A stretch of DNA of 64,000 nt from CAWANP01 sp963783445. Its GTDB lineage: Bacteria > Chloroflexota > Anaerolineae > JAAYZQ01. Below, piece after piece: positions 16,529-25,426 of the stretch. Numbering within the stretch: position 1 is the stretch's first letter; every line of letters starts with the position of its first letter. The notes beneath the pieces are model-generated. The model was not told where the DNA came from. It saw nothing but the letters and a program-made list of their open reading frames with translations, and searched no databases. The DNA is taken from NCBI GenBank assembly GCA_963783445.1, contig CAWANP010000002.1, positions 806,001-870,000 on the forward strand. Reading direction: 5' to 3'. Both the position numbers and the translations under genes were made by a program.

Positions 16529-17338
16529 TCACCTCGTAGCCTGGCCCGAAGCCTCGTTCAGGCCAAGAGAGGCGGTATGGCTCGCCTGGGGAGCGATCCA
16601 CAGATCAGCCGTTCCCGCTACGTTGAGGGTTGTGTCGGTGATGAGTACGGTCCGCAGGAGAAGTTCGAGCCAGACCCCATCCTTGATCTGTGCCTTCCAG
16701 ACGATAGAGTCGCCCACCTCGCGATATGGGTAGCCTTCGATATTGGCCAAATGGGCGCCTTGATCTGTTTTCCCGGCATAGATGAACACAGTGCCTGGGA
16801 TCGCGGCGCCCTTTTTGATGCGATGGGCCACGGGCAGCTTGTAGTGGATGGGAGCTAGCTCGTTGGGCAGCGCGGGCTGGGGTACAGGATCAGCGATGGC
16901 AACCTCAGCCGATCCGGCGACATGTAGCTTGTCTTCGGTAATCAAGACGACCCGCAAGCTCAGGTCTGTGGCTACCCCCTCGGCCAGGTTTCCCTTCCAG
17001 TTCAGCGAGTCGCCTGGTTTCTTGAGAGCTTGCTGTCCCCCAATGGATACCCGGGCGCCCTCCTCACTCTTGCCGACATACTGGATATCTGTACCCGGCA
17101 GAAACTCGCCCTGGGCGATGCCAATCTCCACCGGGCCGGAATAAGCCAGCGGCGCGGCCCGAGCGTCCTTGCCTGGCATGCAGGTGGCTAGCAGGACCAA
17201 TACTGTTGTAGCCAGTACAGCCAGCACCAGCCACTTGCCGATTCCACCCAGCATCTTCTTGCCCAGCGTGCCTAGCAGCATCTTGCCGAGTGCTCCCACC
17301 AACCATGAACTCGTCTCAGTGAGCAACCACTGGCTCAT
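16529..17338 (-). CDS. Membrane-anchored protein with two copies of an ~80-residue domain
   Basis: I do not recognise the family. The 269-residue protein has an N-terminal amphipathic/Gly-rich region, one strong transmembrane segment (about residues 36-53, WLVLAVLATTVLVLLATC), and then two homologous domains. Repeat 1 (about 72-148) contains PGTDIQYVGKSEEGARV, PGDSLNWKGNLAEGVATDLS and LRVVLITEDKLHVAGSAEV. Repeat 2 (about 172-250) contains PGTVFIYAGKTDQGAHL, VGDSIVWKAQIKDGVWLELL and LRTVLITDTTLNVAGTADL. This suggests two extracytoplasmic beta-rich domains. It overlaps the hydrolase gene by 23 bp and is followed at 2 bp by the HIT fusion gene. A GGAGG site precedes the ATG. Confidence 0.7.
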   Translation of the reverse strand: MSQWLLTETSSWLVGALGKMLLGTLGKKMLGGIGKWLVLAVLATTVLVLLATCMPGKDARAAPLAYSGPVEIGIAQGEFLPGTDIQYVGKSEEGARVSIGGQQALKKPGDSLNWKGNLAEGVATDLSLRVVLITEDKLHVAGSAEVAIADPVPQPALPNELAPIHYKLPVAHRIKKGAAIPGTVFIYAGKTDQGAHLANIEGYPYREVGDSIVWKAQIKDGVWLELLLRTVLITDTTLNVAGTADLWIAPQASHTASLGLNEASGQATR

Positions 17339-18248
17339 CCCGTGCCTCCTCTACCAGCCATTCCTCGAAAAAGGCCAGCACCCGTGCCAGGTACTCCTCT
17401 GGACGGGCCTCGTCGATCCGGCGATGTTCTGCTTCTTGGACGATCCAGAGGGTCTTTGGGTTCCCCGCGGCAGCATATAGTGCCTCGATCTCTGCCAGAT
17501 CCACGTAGCGATCCCGGCCGCCGTGGATGAACAGGATGGGCCGCGGGCTGAGGAGGTGGACCCAACGCAGGGGATCTGCCTCGGCGAGATCGCAGCCCAG
17601 GCGCCAGCCAGCGATACGCATGGTCCACGGGGTCACGATCCTGGCCAGCCAGAGGGGGATGCCGCGCTGCTGGAGCCCAGCTTGCAGCGTAGGTCGGAGC
17701 CGGGCGAACCCTCCATCCGAGATGACAGCGGCAATGGCCGGGCTCTGGGCCGCCGCGCTGATGGCCACGGCGCCACCCATCGAAAAACCAAGAACGCCGA
17801 CTTGGTCGATGCCCAGTCCTTGAGCATAATCCACCGCAGCCAGCAGATCCAGCCGCTCATAGTAGCCCATGGAGACTTGCCGGCCTTCGCTGCGGCCGTG
17901 GGCTCGAAAATCAAACTGGAGAACGTCAAAACCACGTTGGTGAAAGGCGGGCACGTATCGCAGGTCTGAGTCCAGGCTGCCCGCGTGGCCGTGGCAGAAA
18001 ATGATGGTGCCGCGCTGCGGTTTGCTGCCTGGGATGAACCAGCCACCCAAAAGCAGCCCGTCGCGGCTGCGGAAGCTGACCGGCTCATACGCCAGACCCA
18101 AGTGGGCCGGATCGGCAGAGGGGTCGGGGGTCCGGCGCTGGATGAGCTGGGCGGCGGCAATCCAGCCTAGCATGAACAGTGCGGCCAGTGCAAGGGTCGA
18201 CAGGACCACGATGGCGGCCCAAGCTGCGAGCAGTAGGTACAAGGTCAT
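17316..18248 (-). CDS. Alpha/beta hydrolase, membrane-anchored
   Basis: Serine hydrolase of the alpha/beta fold, 310 residues. An N-terminal transmembrane helix (about residues 4-33) anchors it. The oxyanion-loop region is IIFCHGHAGSL, the nucleophile elbow is GVLGFSMGGA (catalytic Ser), the acid is probably the Asp in FIHGGRDRYVD, and the His lies in QEAEHRRID. Substrate is unknown: esterase, lipase or peptidase are all possible. The start overlaps the upstream PrsW-like gene stop by 4 bp (ATGA) and the end overlaps the next gene, so it sits inside a tightly packed operon. Confidence 0.85.
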   Translation of the reverse strand: MTLYLLLAAWAAIVVLSTLALAALFMLGWIAAAQLIQRRTPDPSADPAHLGLAYEPVSFRSRDGLLLGGWFIPGSKPQRGTIIFCHGHAGSLDSDLRYVPAFHQRGFDVLQFDFRAHGRSEGRQVSMGYYERLDLLAAVDYAQGLGIDQVGVLGFSMGGAVAISAAAQSPAIAAVISDGGFARLRPTLQAGLQQRGIPLWLARIVTPWTMRIAGWRLGCDLAEADPLRWVHLLSPRPILFIHGGRDRYVDLAEIEALYAAAGNPKTLWIVQEAEHRRIDEARPEEYLARVLAFFEEWLVEEARDEPVVAH

Positions 18249-19555
18249 CCCCCACTGGTGTCTGTGGTCAGAGGCGGTTCCTCGTTCAAAGGGACAGCCT
18301 GTGTTAGTGAGGTAGGGGCGGGGCTACGGCTCCGGACAAGGTGTGTCAAGAACACCAGCCCCATGGCAACCGCCAGTACCAGAAAGGCCAGCAGGCCAAA
18401 GGGCGCGATAGTGCTCAGCTCAGTGGTCATTGGGACGGTGCCTGCGGAGCTGGTCTGAGGGCTCAGCGAAACAAAGACCGTGGTCGCGACGAGCGCATTC
18501 CACAGGCCGTGAGTACCTGCGCTCAATGCGTAGAGACCCAGCGCACGGCCCCAACGCTTCTTTTCCAGGATGTGGTACCAGGCCAGGCCCATCAGTGCTC
18601 CCGTGAAGCAGTGCAGCAGCGTGGCGCCTACCCGAAAGGAGACGATTGCTGCCCAGCTGTCCAATCCTCCGAGACTGTTGAACAAGCCTTCGGCCAGGGC
18701 GAAGCCAGCTCCGCCTGCCAGACCCCACAGAAACGCCTGAGGCAGAGTAGGGCGTCGATAGGCTCGCAGGGGCACGCCTAAGGTCTTGACCAGTTCCTCG
18801 ATGAGGGGCACGGCGATGGCAAAGACCAGAAATGCAGAGACAACGACCAGGGGCGACCGGGCCAGCGTAGACAAATTGCTCGGCTCTTCCAGCCAGGCAG
18901 TGTCTTGAAGGCGGCCAGCCAGGGCCTGTATCTGTTCCAGCCCGTCTGGCTGCACCACCACAGCAGCCAGAATGACGGCCAGCAGGCCAATGACCATGAC
19001 CATCTCCAGGGTGAACGCCAGGATCGTGGCAACCAGGGCGCCGCTGCTGAGCTGGAGTACCACGTCGCGGTTGCGGGTGGCGCGGCCCAGACTTCGGGCA
19101 ACCCAGGCGACGATGATCAGGGGAGGCAAAACAGAAGCCAGTATGTGGAAGGCAGGAAAGCTGATCGCTGGTCTCAAGTCCGACCCCAGAAGGGTCTGGC
19201 CAATCAGGACAGCCAGCACAAAGACAATGGTCCAGATGCCTACCAGTCGCGGCCGGAACCAATGTGAGCCGCGGCCCTGGATGGACTGAAACGCCTGCCA
19301 GGCCAGGGAGGAACCGAGGCCCACAGTCAGAGCCATGGTGGAGGCGACGACTGTGACCAGGACCAGCCGGTCGTCTGGCTCCAGAAAGCCAGCCAGGAGC
19401 CCGATGCCGCCAGCCAACAAGCCGAAAGCGATCAGGCACAGGCCCCCAATCAGTACCAAAACACGCGCCGCACCTACCAGGGGGCTGCTTTCTCTTGCTG
19501 GCACTTGGCCGTTTGTGGCATTGCTTTGCGCGCTTCCGGATCGGTTATCACTCAT
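18245..19555 (-). CDS. PrsW-like glutamic-type intramembrane protease
   Basis: Polytopic membrane protein of about 436 residues with roughly nine to ten hydrophobic segments. The C-terminal half has PrsW/CPBP-style motifs: PLIEELVKTLGVPL (EExxK), GGAGFALAEGLFN (FxxxE), HCFTGALMGLAWYH and SAGTHGLWNAL. PrsW homologues cleave anti-sigma factors or other membrane proteins within the bilayer. The N-terminal half is an additional hydrophobic region of no clear family. The ATG at 19555 follows a G-rich site; an in-frame TTG one codon earlier is possible. First gene of the operon with the hydrolase, the repeat membrane protein and the HIT fusion, which might process or respond to its substrate (inference). 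Confidence 0.75.
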   Translation of the reverse strand: MSDNRSGSAQSNATNGQVPARESSPLVGAARVLVLIGGLCLIAFGLLAGGIGLLAGFLEPDDRLVLVTVVASTMALTVGLGSSLAWQAFQSIQGRGSHWFRPRLVGIWTIVFVLAVLIGQTLLGSDLRPAISFPAFHILASVLPPLIIVAWVARSLGRATRNRDVVLQLSSGALVATILAFTLEMVMVIGLLAVILAAVVVQPDGLEQIQALAGRLQDTAWLEEPSNLSTLARSPLVVVSAFLVFAIAVPLIEELVKTLGVPLRAYRRPTLPQAFLWGLAGGAGFALAEGLFNSLGGLDSWAAIVSFRVGATLLHCFTGALMGLAWYHILEKKRWGRALGLYALSAGTHGLWNALVATTVFVSLSPQTSSAGTVPMTTELSTIAPFGLLAFLVLAVAMGLVFLTHLVRSRSPAPTSLTQAVPLNEEPPLTTDTSGG

Positions 19556-19715
19556 CAACTATAGAGTTCCCCCCTGCTGGGATGAACTGTATCATACTTC
19601 GGCTCCTTTGTCCAACCAGTTGAATTCGACCTTGATTTCGAGCATAGTGTGTGTATCCGCCGAGGATCCACCAAAGGGAACTGGCTAGCCTGATACAAAC
19701 TACCTAGAGGAGGCA

Positions 19716-20194
19716 ATGATACGTTCGAGAGAATCCTATTGGCTACCGAGGGATCATCTTGCTCCCAAGAGGCGCTCAAGTATACCCAGGAACTGGCCCT
19801 GCGCCATGACGCCCAGGTGGTCGTGGTCCACGCCTTTGAGCCCGTGTCTGCCTATTTGGGTGAACCATGGCTGCATCGGGTCGTGGCCTGTCACTTTGCC
19901 GCAGGAGGAGAGGTGGTAGACTTGGCGGTTCACGAATTTCAGGAGGCTGGTATCGACGTCGAGGTTGAGGTCCTGGAGGGGCCGCCAGCCGATGCCATCC
20001 TGCGCCTGGCCGAAGTCCGCCAGTGTGACTTGATTCTGATGGGCAGCCGGGGCCGTGGTACACTGGCAAGTCTGCTTCTGGGCAGCGTGTCGCAACGGGT
20101 ACTGAGCCACGCCAGCATACCTGCAATGGTTGTCAGTGCCAAAGCGGTGGAATCCAATCATCGCGTACCGAGCCCAGGACGGCCGCCTGCCTAG
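19716..20194 (+). CDS. Universal stress protein (UspA family), start region frameshifted
   Basis: Small ATP-binding stress protein. The body reads FERILLATEGSSCSQEALKY, LALRHDAQVVVVHAFEP and ends in the USP ATP motif MGSRGRGTLASLLLGSVSQR followed by SIPAMVVSAK. The only start with a ribosome site (AGGAGG, then ATG at 19716) is one base out of frame with FERILL. In the correct frame there is no ATG, GTG or TTG between an upstream TGA and that motif. A single-base error or mutation within 19718-19725 is therefore likely. About 155 residues would be restored. Convergent with the metal ABC transporter operon. Confidence 0.78.
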
Positions 20195-20239
20195 ATCCCC
20201 GGTGGGTACAACTGATGCTTGGAATCACTTCTGCCGGCC

Positions 20240-21127
20240 TCAGCCGGGTGTGCTTGCCCTGGCCGTCGATCCTGCACGTCTTTCCCGGACCCACGTCCAT
20301 ACGGCGCCCCGACTTGGTGCAAAGAGAAAGGCTGCGGCAAAGAAAGCTGTGCAGACCAGCACGACAGCGGCTCCAGAAGATACGTTTACATAAAAAGAGA
20401 GATAAAGCCCTGCCACCGAAGAGACTGCACCAATGGCTGCTCCAACGATCATCATGTGCCACAGGCGGCGCGTGAGCAGGTAGGCGGTGGCAGCGGGTGT
20501 GACCAACATGGCAACCATCAGTGCCAGCCCCACGGTCTGCAGCGAGACGACGACAGTCAGGGCGATGAGTACCAGCAAAAGGTATTGCAGGGCGGTCAAG
20601 GGTAGGCGCAGGGTCGCAGCCAGGATGGGATCGAAGGAGATGACCAATAGCTCTTTGTAGAGAAGGATCACGAGGAGTAACACGATGGCGCCCAGCGCTG
20701 CGGTGAGTACGAGATCGCTATTGGACACGCCCAGCACGTTGCCAAAGAGGATGTGCGCCAGATCGACACTGTAGGTCTGCACCGTGGACAGGAGCGCGAC
20801 CCCCAGGGCAAAGCTTCCGGCAAAGATTACGCCGATGGCGGTGTCCTCCTTCACCTGTCCTCTGCGGCTCAAATATCCGATTCCCACGGCCGTAAGGAGG
20901 CCCATGGCCAGGGCACCCCAAAAGAGATTGATTTCCAGCAGATAGGCGATGGCAATTCCCGGCAGAATGGCATGGGCCAGTGCGTCACCGAAAAAGGCCA
21001 TGCCGCGCAGCACCACGTAGCTGCCCACCACGGCACAAAGTGTACCAACCATCAGCGACGCCAATAGCCCGCGAACCATAAAGGGGTAGCGCAGCGGTTC
21101 AACAAGCAACTCCAGCAGGTCAGCCAT
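20240..21127 (-). CDS. znuB: Zinc/manganese ABC transporter permease (ZnuB/MntB type)
   Basis: Integral membrane permease of a cluster A-I metal importer, 295 residues with about eight hydrophobic segments. Conserved elements are SYVVLRGMAFFGDALAHAIL (the permease/ATPase coupling region), FAGSFALGVALLS and GLALMVAMLVTPAATAYLLT. It starts eight bases inside the end of the ATPase gene (ATG at 21127), so the two are translationally coupled. It is the last gene of the fur-like/znuA/znuC/znuB series. Zinc versus manganese cannot be decided from the permease alone. Confidence 0.88.
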   Translation of the reverse strand: MADLLELLVEPLRYPFMVRGLLASLMVGTLCAVVGSYVVLRGMAFFGDALAHAILPGIAIAYLLEINLFWGALAMGLLTAVGIGYLSRRGQVKEDTAIGVIFAGSFALGVALLSTVQTYSVDLAHILFGNVLGVSNSDLVLTAALGAIVLLLVILLYKELLVISFDPILAATLRLPLTALQYLLLVLIALTVVVSLQTVGLALMVAMLVTPAATAYLLTRRLWHMMIVGAAIGAVSSVAGLYLSFYVNVSSGAAVVLVCTAFFAAAFLFAPSRGAVWTWVRERRAGSTARASTPG

Positions 21128-21899
21128 GATGGTGCCCCTCTTCGCCGCAGCAGTCGATATCGCCCAGGACCATAGCGTAATCTTCACCGCGCCACAGCGC
21201 AGAACCGCCATAGGCTGCCGCCAGACTCTGTGGCGTGACTGCTTCTCTTGGCCTGCCGTAGGCAATGAGTTGGTGGTTGAGCAGCGCCAGCCGGTCGAAA
21301 CGTTCCACGGCCAGATTCAGGTCGTGGGTGGAGACCAACACTGTGACGCCCTGATCGCGCAGGCGATCCAGGATCGCCAGAATGGCCTCCTGTGAGGGAG
21401 TATCTACGCCGGCAAAGGGCTCGTCCATGAGCAGGATGGTGGCCTCCTGGGCCAGGGCCCGTGCGATGAACACCCGCTGTTGCTGTCCACCGGAGAGTTC
21501 CCCGATCTGCCTGGTGGCATAGTCCTGCATGCCAACCTGCTCCAGGCAGCGCCTCACAATCTCTCGGTCAGAGGCGCGCTGCCAGCGCAACCAGCCCATT
21601 CTGGAGACCCGGCCCATCATGACCGCGTCATGAACGGTGACCGGAAAGCTCCAGTCCACGGCAGACCGTTGGGTGACGTACCCAAATTCAGCGCCGTTGG
21701 CTTCCACTTTGCCGGCCAGGGGATGGACCAGGCCAAGCAGCGCATTGAACAGCGTGCTCTTGCCCGCTCCATTGGGACCGACGATGGCCACCCGCTCACC
21801 GGCTTGGACATCAAAACTCACACCTTCCAGGGCGTTGGTGCCGTTGTACCGTACCGTCAGGTTCTGTACCCTCAAGACTGCTGTCATCGTCTTCACCAT
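21120..21899 (-). CDS. znuC: Metal ABC transporter ATPase (ZnuC/MntA type)
   Basis: Cytoplasmic ATPase that powers metal import. It has Walker A VGPNGAGKSTLF, the signature LSGGQQQRVFIARAL, Walker B TILLMDEPFAGVD and the switch His in VLVSTHDLN. FGYVTQRSAVDWSFPVTVHD is the typical Q-loop segment of cluster A-I importers. The C-terminus ends in a His-rich tail (EEGHHHG), which may bind metal. The start is either ATG 21899 or ATG 21887 (MTAVLRVQNL); I list the longer one. Only 45 bp separate it from the binding-protein gene. Confidence 0.9.
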   Translation of the reverse strand: MVKTMTAVLRVQNLTVRYNGTNALEGVSFDVQAGERVAIVGPNGAGKSTLFNALLGLVHPLAGKVEANGAEFGYVTQRSAVDWSFPVTVHDAVMMGRVSRMGWLRWQRASDREIVRRCLEQVGMQDYATRQIGELSGGQQQRVFIARALAQEATILLMDEPFAGVDTPSQEAILAILDRLRDQGVTVLVSTHDLNLAVERFDRLALLNHQLIAYGRPREAVTPQSLAAAYGGSALWRGEDYAMVLGDIDCCGEEGHHHG

Positions 21900-21944
21900 C
21901 TCTGCCCGCCCCGCGTAGGGCTCTCCCCTTCTGCGGAACAACCC

Positions 21945-22937
21945 CTATTTCAGGGCGTCTACGATAGCCTCTGTGTCAAACTGGATCAGCAGAACATAGG
22001 TCTCCGCGCCACTGCCGGCTTTGCCCAGCGAGCCGGAGTACAGCGGTATCAGCTCGACGGCCGTATCCTCAGCAACCTGCTGCACCAGCTTGGGGTTGAC
22101 CGTGCTCTCGGAAAAGACAGCCGGTACGCCATATTCGAGGATGGTGTCCTCCAGAGCGGCGATGTCCTGGGCCGATGGCTCGGATGAAGGACTGAGTGGA
22201 AAGACGGCGCCCAGTTGCTCCAGGCCGTAGCGATGGGCAAAGTAACCAAAGATAGGGTGGTTGGTCACCAGTTTTCGGTTGGCCTCCGGTATTTGGGTGA
22301 CCTGAGCCTGTACCCAGGTGTCCAATTCCTCTAGCTCGTCGATGTACGCCTCGGCATTCTTCTCATAATAACCTACACCGTCCGGATCCAGGGTACCAAG
22401 CGTGCGCTCGATCTTTTCGACCCAGAAAATCACGTTGGGTACACTGAACCAGACGTGAGGGTCGGCCTCGCCGTGATCGTGGGGGTCCACCTCTCCCTCG
22501 TGGCCATCGGCCATCGCCAGAACCTCGAGGCCGTCCGACACGTAGACACGAGTGGCCTCTCCTCCGGCGCTTTCCAGCATTTCTTCCAGGCTTGCCTCCA
22601 GGCCAAGACCATTGGCAAACACCACGTGTGCGTCATGAACGGCTGCCGTATCGGCCGGCGTTGGCACGAAGCTATGGGGGTCTTCGCCGATGGCCATCAG
22701 CGTGGTTAACTCGATCCGGTCGCCACCCACGTTGTGTACGATGTCTCCCAGGATGCTGGTCGTGGCCACTACTTGGAGCTTCTCCCCTGCCGCAAGAGGG
22801 ATAGCTTCCAACACCTCTGTTGCATTCTGCGGCTCGCCGCTCGATTCTGGGGCGCTTGGGGCGCAGGCGCCAACCCCAACCAGTACAAGGAGTGCTACCC
22901 CCGAGAGCAGCAGCCACTCTCTGAATTTGAGCTTCAT
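21945..22937 (-). CDS. znuA: Zinc-type ABC transporter solute-binding lipoprotein
   Basis: Extracytoplasmic metal-binding protein of 330 residues. A signal peptide ends at the lipobox VGVGAC (Cys lipidation), fitting a cell without classical periplasm. Metal ligands of the TroA/ZnuA fold are visible: His in GEDPHSFVPT, His in ADPHVWFSV, His in TNHPIFGYFAHRYG and Glu in FSESTVNPK. A His/acid-rich loop (DGHEGEVDPHDHGEADPH) is typical of zinc-specific members and supports zinc over manganese. It lies 40 bp downstream of the Fur-family gene. Confidence 0.9.
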   Translation of the reverse strand: MKLKFREWLLLSGVALLVLVGVGACAPSAPESSGEPQNATEVLEAIPLAAGEKLQVVATTSILGDIVHNVGGDRIELTTLMAIGEDPHSFVPTPADTAAVHDAHVVFANGLGLEASLEEMLESAGGEATRVYVSDGLEVLAMADGHEGEVDPHDHGEADPHVWFSVPNVIFWVEKIERTLGTLDPDGVGYYEKNAEAYIDELEELDTWVQAQVTQIPEANRKLVTNHPIFGYFAHRYGLEQLGAVFPLSPSSEPSAQDIAALEDTILEYGVPAVFSESTVNPKLVQQVAEDTAVELIPLYSGSLGKAGSGAETYVLLIQFDTEAIVDALK

Positions 22938-22977
22938 CTAGTTCCCATCTCCCGTTCAGGTGCAACGTAGGTCTGAA

Positions 22978-23397
22978 CTATTGGCATGCGGTGCAGAGTC
23001 CCTTCAGCTCCAGTAGATGGTCCTCTATGACATATCCTGTCGATCGGCTCACACTGGATAGAAAAGGCGACAGATCGCAGCCCTCAAACTCGACGGCGGC
23101 GCCACAGTGGCGGCAGACAAGGTGATGGCGATGACCGTGGTCCGCGGCGGCATAGCTATGACAGCCATTCTCCGTGTGGATGCGCCGCACAAAGCCCATC
23201 TCGGCCAGAAGGTCCAGGGTGCGGTAGACAGTCACCAGCCCCACAGTGGAGCAGTATGACCTGGCTCGCGCGTGGATCTCCCCAGGGCTCGAACAGCCGC
23301 CGTCCTCCAACAGCGCGCGGATCACCGCCCGGCGTGGTTGGGTGATGCGGTAGCCTTCTTGGCCCATCTGCTGGACGATACTTCGCTCAGATAGCAT
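22978..23397 (-). CDS. Fur-family metalloregulator (Zur-like)
   Basis: Cytoplasmic winged-helix repressor of about 139 residues. The DNA-binding half is GYRITQPRRAVIRALL ... TVGLVTVYRTLDLLAEMG. The dimerisation half has HGHRHHLVCRHCGAAVEFEG and a C-terminal CTAC, giving the two CxxC pairs of a structural zinc site. As the first gene of the znuACB operon it is most likely a zinc uptake regulator (inference). The ATG at 23397 lacks a clear ribosome site; a TTG two codons earlier is possible. An inverted repeat resembling a Fur/Zur box lies 29 bp upstream. Confidence 0.88.
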   Translation of the reverse strand: MLSERSIVQQMGQEGYRITQPRRAVIRALLEDGGCSSPGEIHARARSYCSTVGLVTVYRTLDLLAEMGFVRRIHTENGCHSYAAADHGHRHHLVCRHCGAAVEFEGCDLSPFLSSVSRSTGYVIEDHLLELKGLCTACQ

Positions 23398-23425
23398 GCT
23401 CAAAGGTATGCAGAATCCCTGCTCT

Positions 23426-23446
23426 TATTGAAAAAGAATATCAATA
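23426..23446. promoter_or_regulatory. Candidate Fur/Zur operator
   Basis: AT-rich inverted repeat tattga-(9)-tcaata in otherwise GC-rich DNA, just upstream of the Fur-family gene. It fits autoregulation of the metal-uptake operon. Confidence 0.5.
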
Positions 23447-23592
23447 GTAGCGATCAGAATAGCACGAGACCTCTGGAATGTCAAATGCAGCCGTCAGCAG
23501 ATCGGGGATCTCGAGAGGTGCACCCGCCCCGGGAGCCGATTCAGGCTTCCATCCAGGAGCGCTCGCGTCTCTCCTGTCATACTGCTCAGGGA

Positions 23593-25229
23593 CTATTGGG
23601 CCGACGTCTTGCCCTCCCAAAGCGGGCAAGCTCGTTCGGCCACCACCACAGCGACCCCACCAGAGGCCAGTCCTTCCTCAATGGCAGCTTGTGTTGGCTG
23701 TCTCTGTTCAGGATCCACGACGCGGACACTGGCTGCGCCGGTGGCCCGAATCAGGGCGATGAGGTCAACCGGTTTGCGTGGCTTTCCTTGGGTATCATGG
23801 GCCGTAGCGGGGTGGGGTTGCCCGCCGGAAAGAGCCGTGGTCTCATTGGCCAGCACGATGACGAGAAATCCAGGCCGGCCTGTACGGCATCGATCAACTC
23901 TCCCAAGCCGCTGTGCAGCAGGGCGGAATCGCCCGACAGGGCCACTATGCTCTGCGGGATGCTTGTGCGCGCCAGCCCGGCAGCCAGGCCGATGCTGGAA
24001 CCCATGCCGTACTTCGCGTCAAGCAGCCGCCACGGCGGGAGCTGTGTCCGGACCATGCAACCCGTCTCGCCAGTGACCACAAAGGCATCCCGTCCGCCGC
24101 GGCGCTCCATGACAGCCAATAGAGACTCAACAGCCGGAACGTAAGGACAGTCGTCACACAAGGGCTGGCGGCTGGGTCTGCTCCTGCCCGTGGGCTCAAA
24201 GGTGGGCCAGGGCCAGTCAGGAATCAGTGCGTCCAGGGCTTGGCCGATCTGGGAAGCAAAAAGCTCGCCAGCGCTCGGGATATGGCCGCTGCTGCGTCCG
24301 TAGATCGGCAGGGCAAGGCCAGCCCGCTGAGCGATGGCTTGTACTTTGGTCTCCACGTAGGGCGCGGTCTCTTCCAGTATCAGCGCCGCGTCCGCCTGCT
24401 CCAGGAAGGCGGCGATCTTTGCACGAGGAAGGGGATGCAGGGTAGCCAAGCGCAGAGCCCGTACAGGGGGATGGTCGCTTTGTGCTAGAACACTCACTAG
24501 CTTCTGCCAGGCATGACCTACTGCGATGACCGCTCTCCGGCCTTCCCCTTCCTCGGCGTTCCCAGTAGAGCATTCGAATTCGGCCCTCACGCCCTGCAGC
24601 TTGGTTTGAAGCCTCTGATGATAATCCACAACGTGTACAGGTAGCACGTTGAAACGATCTCCCTGGCGCTCAAATCGTGCCGGCCGCGGGACCCATCCGG
24701 TCGCGAGCGATGGAGCGAGCGTTACCTCTTCCAGGGCCAGCGCCCGTGTGATGCGCACTGCGACGGGGACCTGGTATCGCTCCGACAGTTCGAATGCCTG
24801 GCCCATCAGGCTGCGGCCTTCTGCCGCGGATGTGGGTTCCAGCAGAGGCACCTCGGCGGCGGCGATGAGCGGGCGGGAATCCTCTTCGTTCTGAGAGCCC
24901 CAGCCGCCAGGGTCATCGCCAACCAAGATCACAAAGCCCCCGCCACCGGGGGCCAGATTGCTGACCATGAGCGAGTCGAAGGCCACGTTGAGGCCTACAC
25001 TCTTTAGGCAGAGCAGTGAGCGGACCCCGGCCAGTGACGCGCCAAAGGCCGCATCAAAGGCGGATTTCTCGTTGATAGCCCAGTCGATGCGGGTGCCATC
25101 ATCCGCCAGGCGCAGCAGCGCGTCAACGATTGCCGTACTGGGTGAGCCAGGATACCCGGTAACGAATTGCACACCTGCTTCCAACGCCCCACGGGCCAGG
25201 GCCTCGCTGCCTGTGATCATGGTTGTCAT
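23593..25229 (-). CDS. IorA-like thiamine-diphosphate enzyme, interrupted by a frameshift
   Basis: Resembles the alpha subunit of indolepyruvate:ferredoxin oxidoreductase, which oxidatively decarboxylates aryl pyruvates with thiamine diphosphate. N-terminal pyrimidine-binding domain: ALEAGVQFVTGYPGSPSTAI, INEKSAFDAAFGASLAG and LLCLKSVGLNVAFDSLM. C-terminal diphosphate domain: GETGCMV, DAKYGMGSSIGLAAGLA and ALSGDSALLHSGLGELIDAV. One frame breaks at about 23863 after AGLDF; the next frame continues as VIVLANETTALSGGQPHP to a stop at 23593, so one base (probably a C) is missing. The usual C-terminal 4Fe-4S domain and a partner iorB are absent here, so electron acceptor and substrate are unclear. 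Confidence 0.75.
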
Positions 25230-25426
25230 GCTATCTCTCGTGTCTTCAGATCCTGTGACTGGGTCTCCTGACCGCGGATCACTCGGGGAACTAGCCTTGG
25301 CTCTTCCGCGCTCAAGTCAGATCCGTGATCTGCAGCTGTCTGTTTCTGCCAGCAACTGGGCAAAGTATCACGGACCCGACGCGAGCGTCACGATGTCAGG
25401 AATTGGAGGGACAGTCTTCCCCTGGT

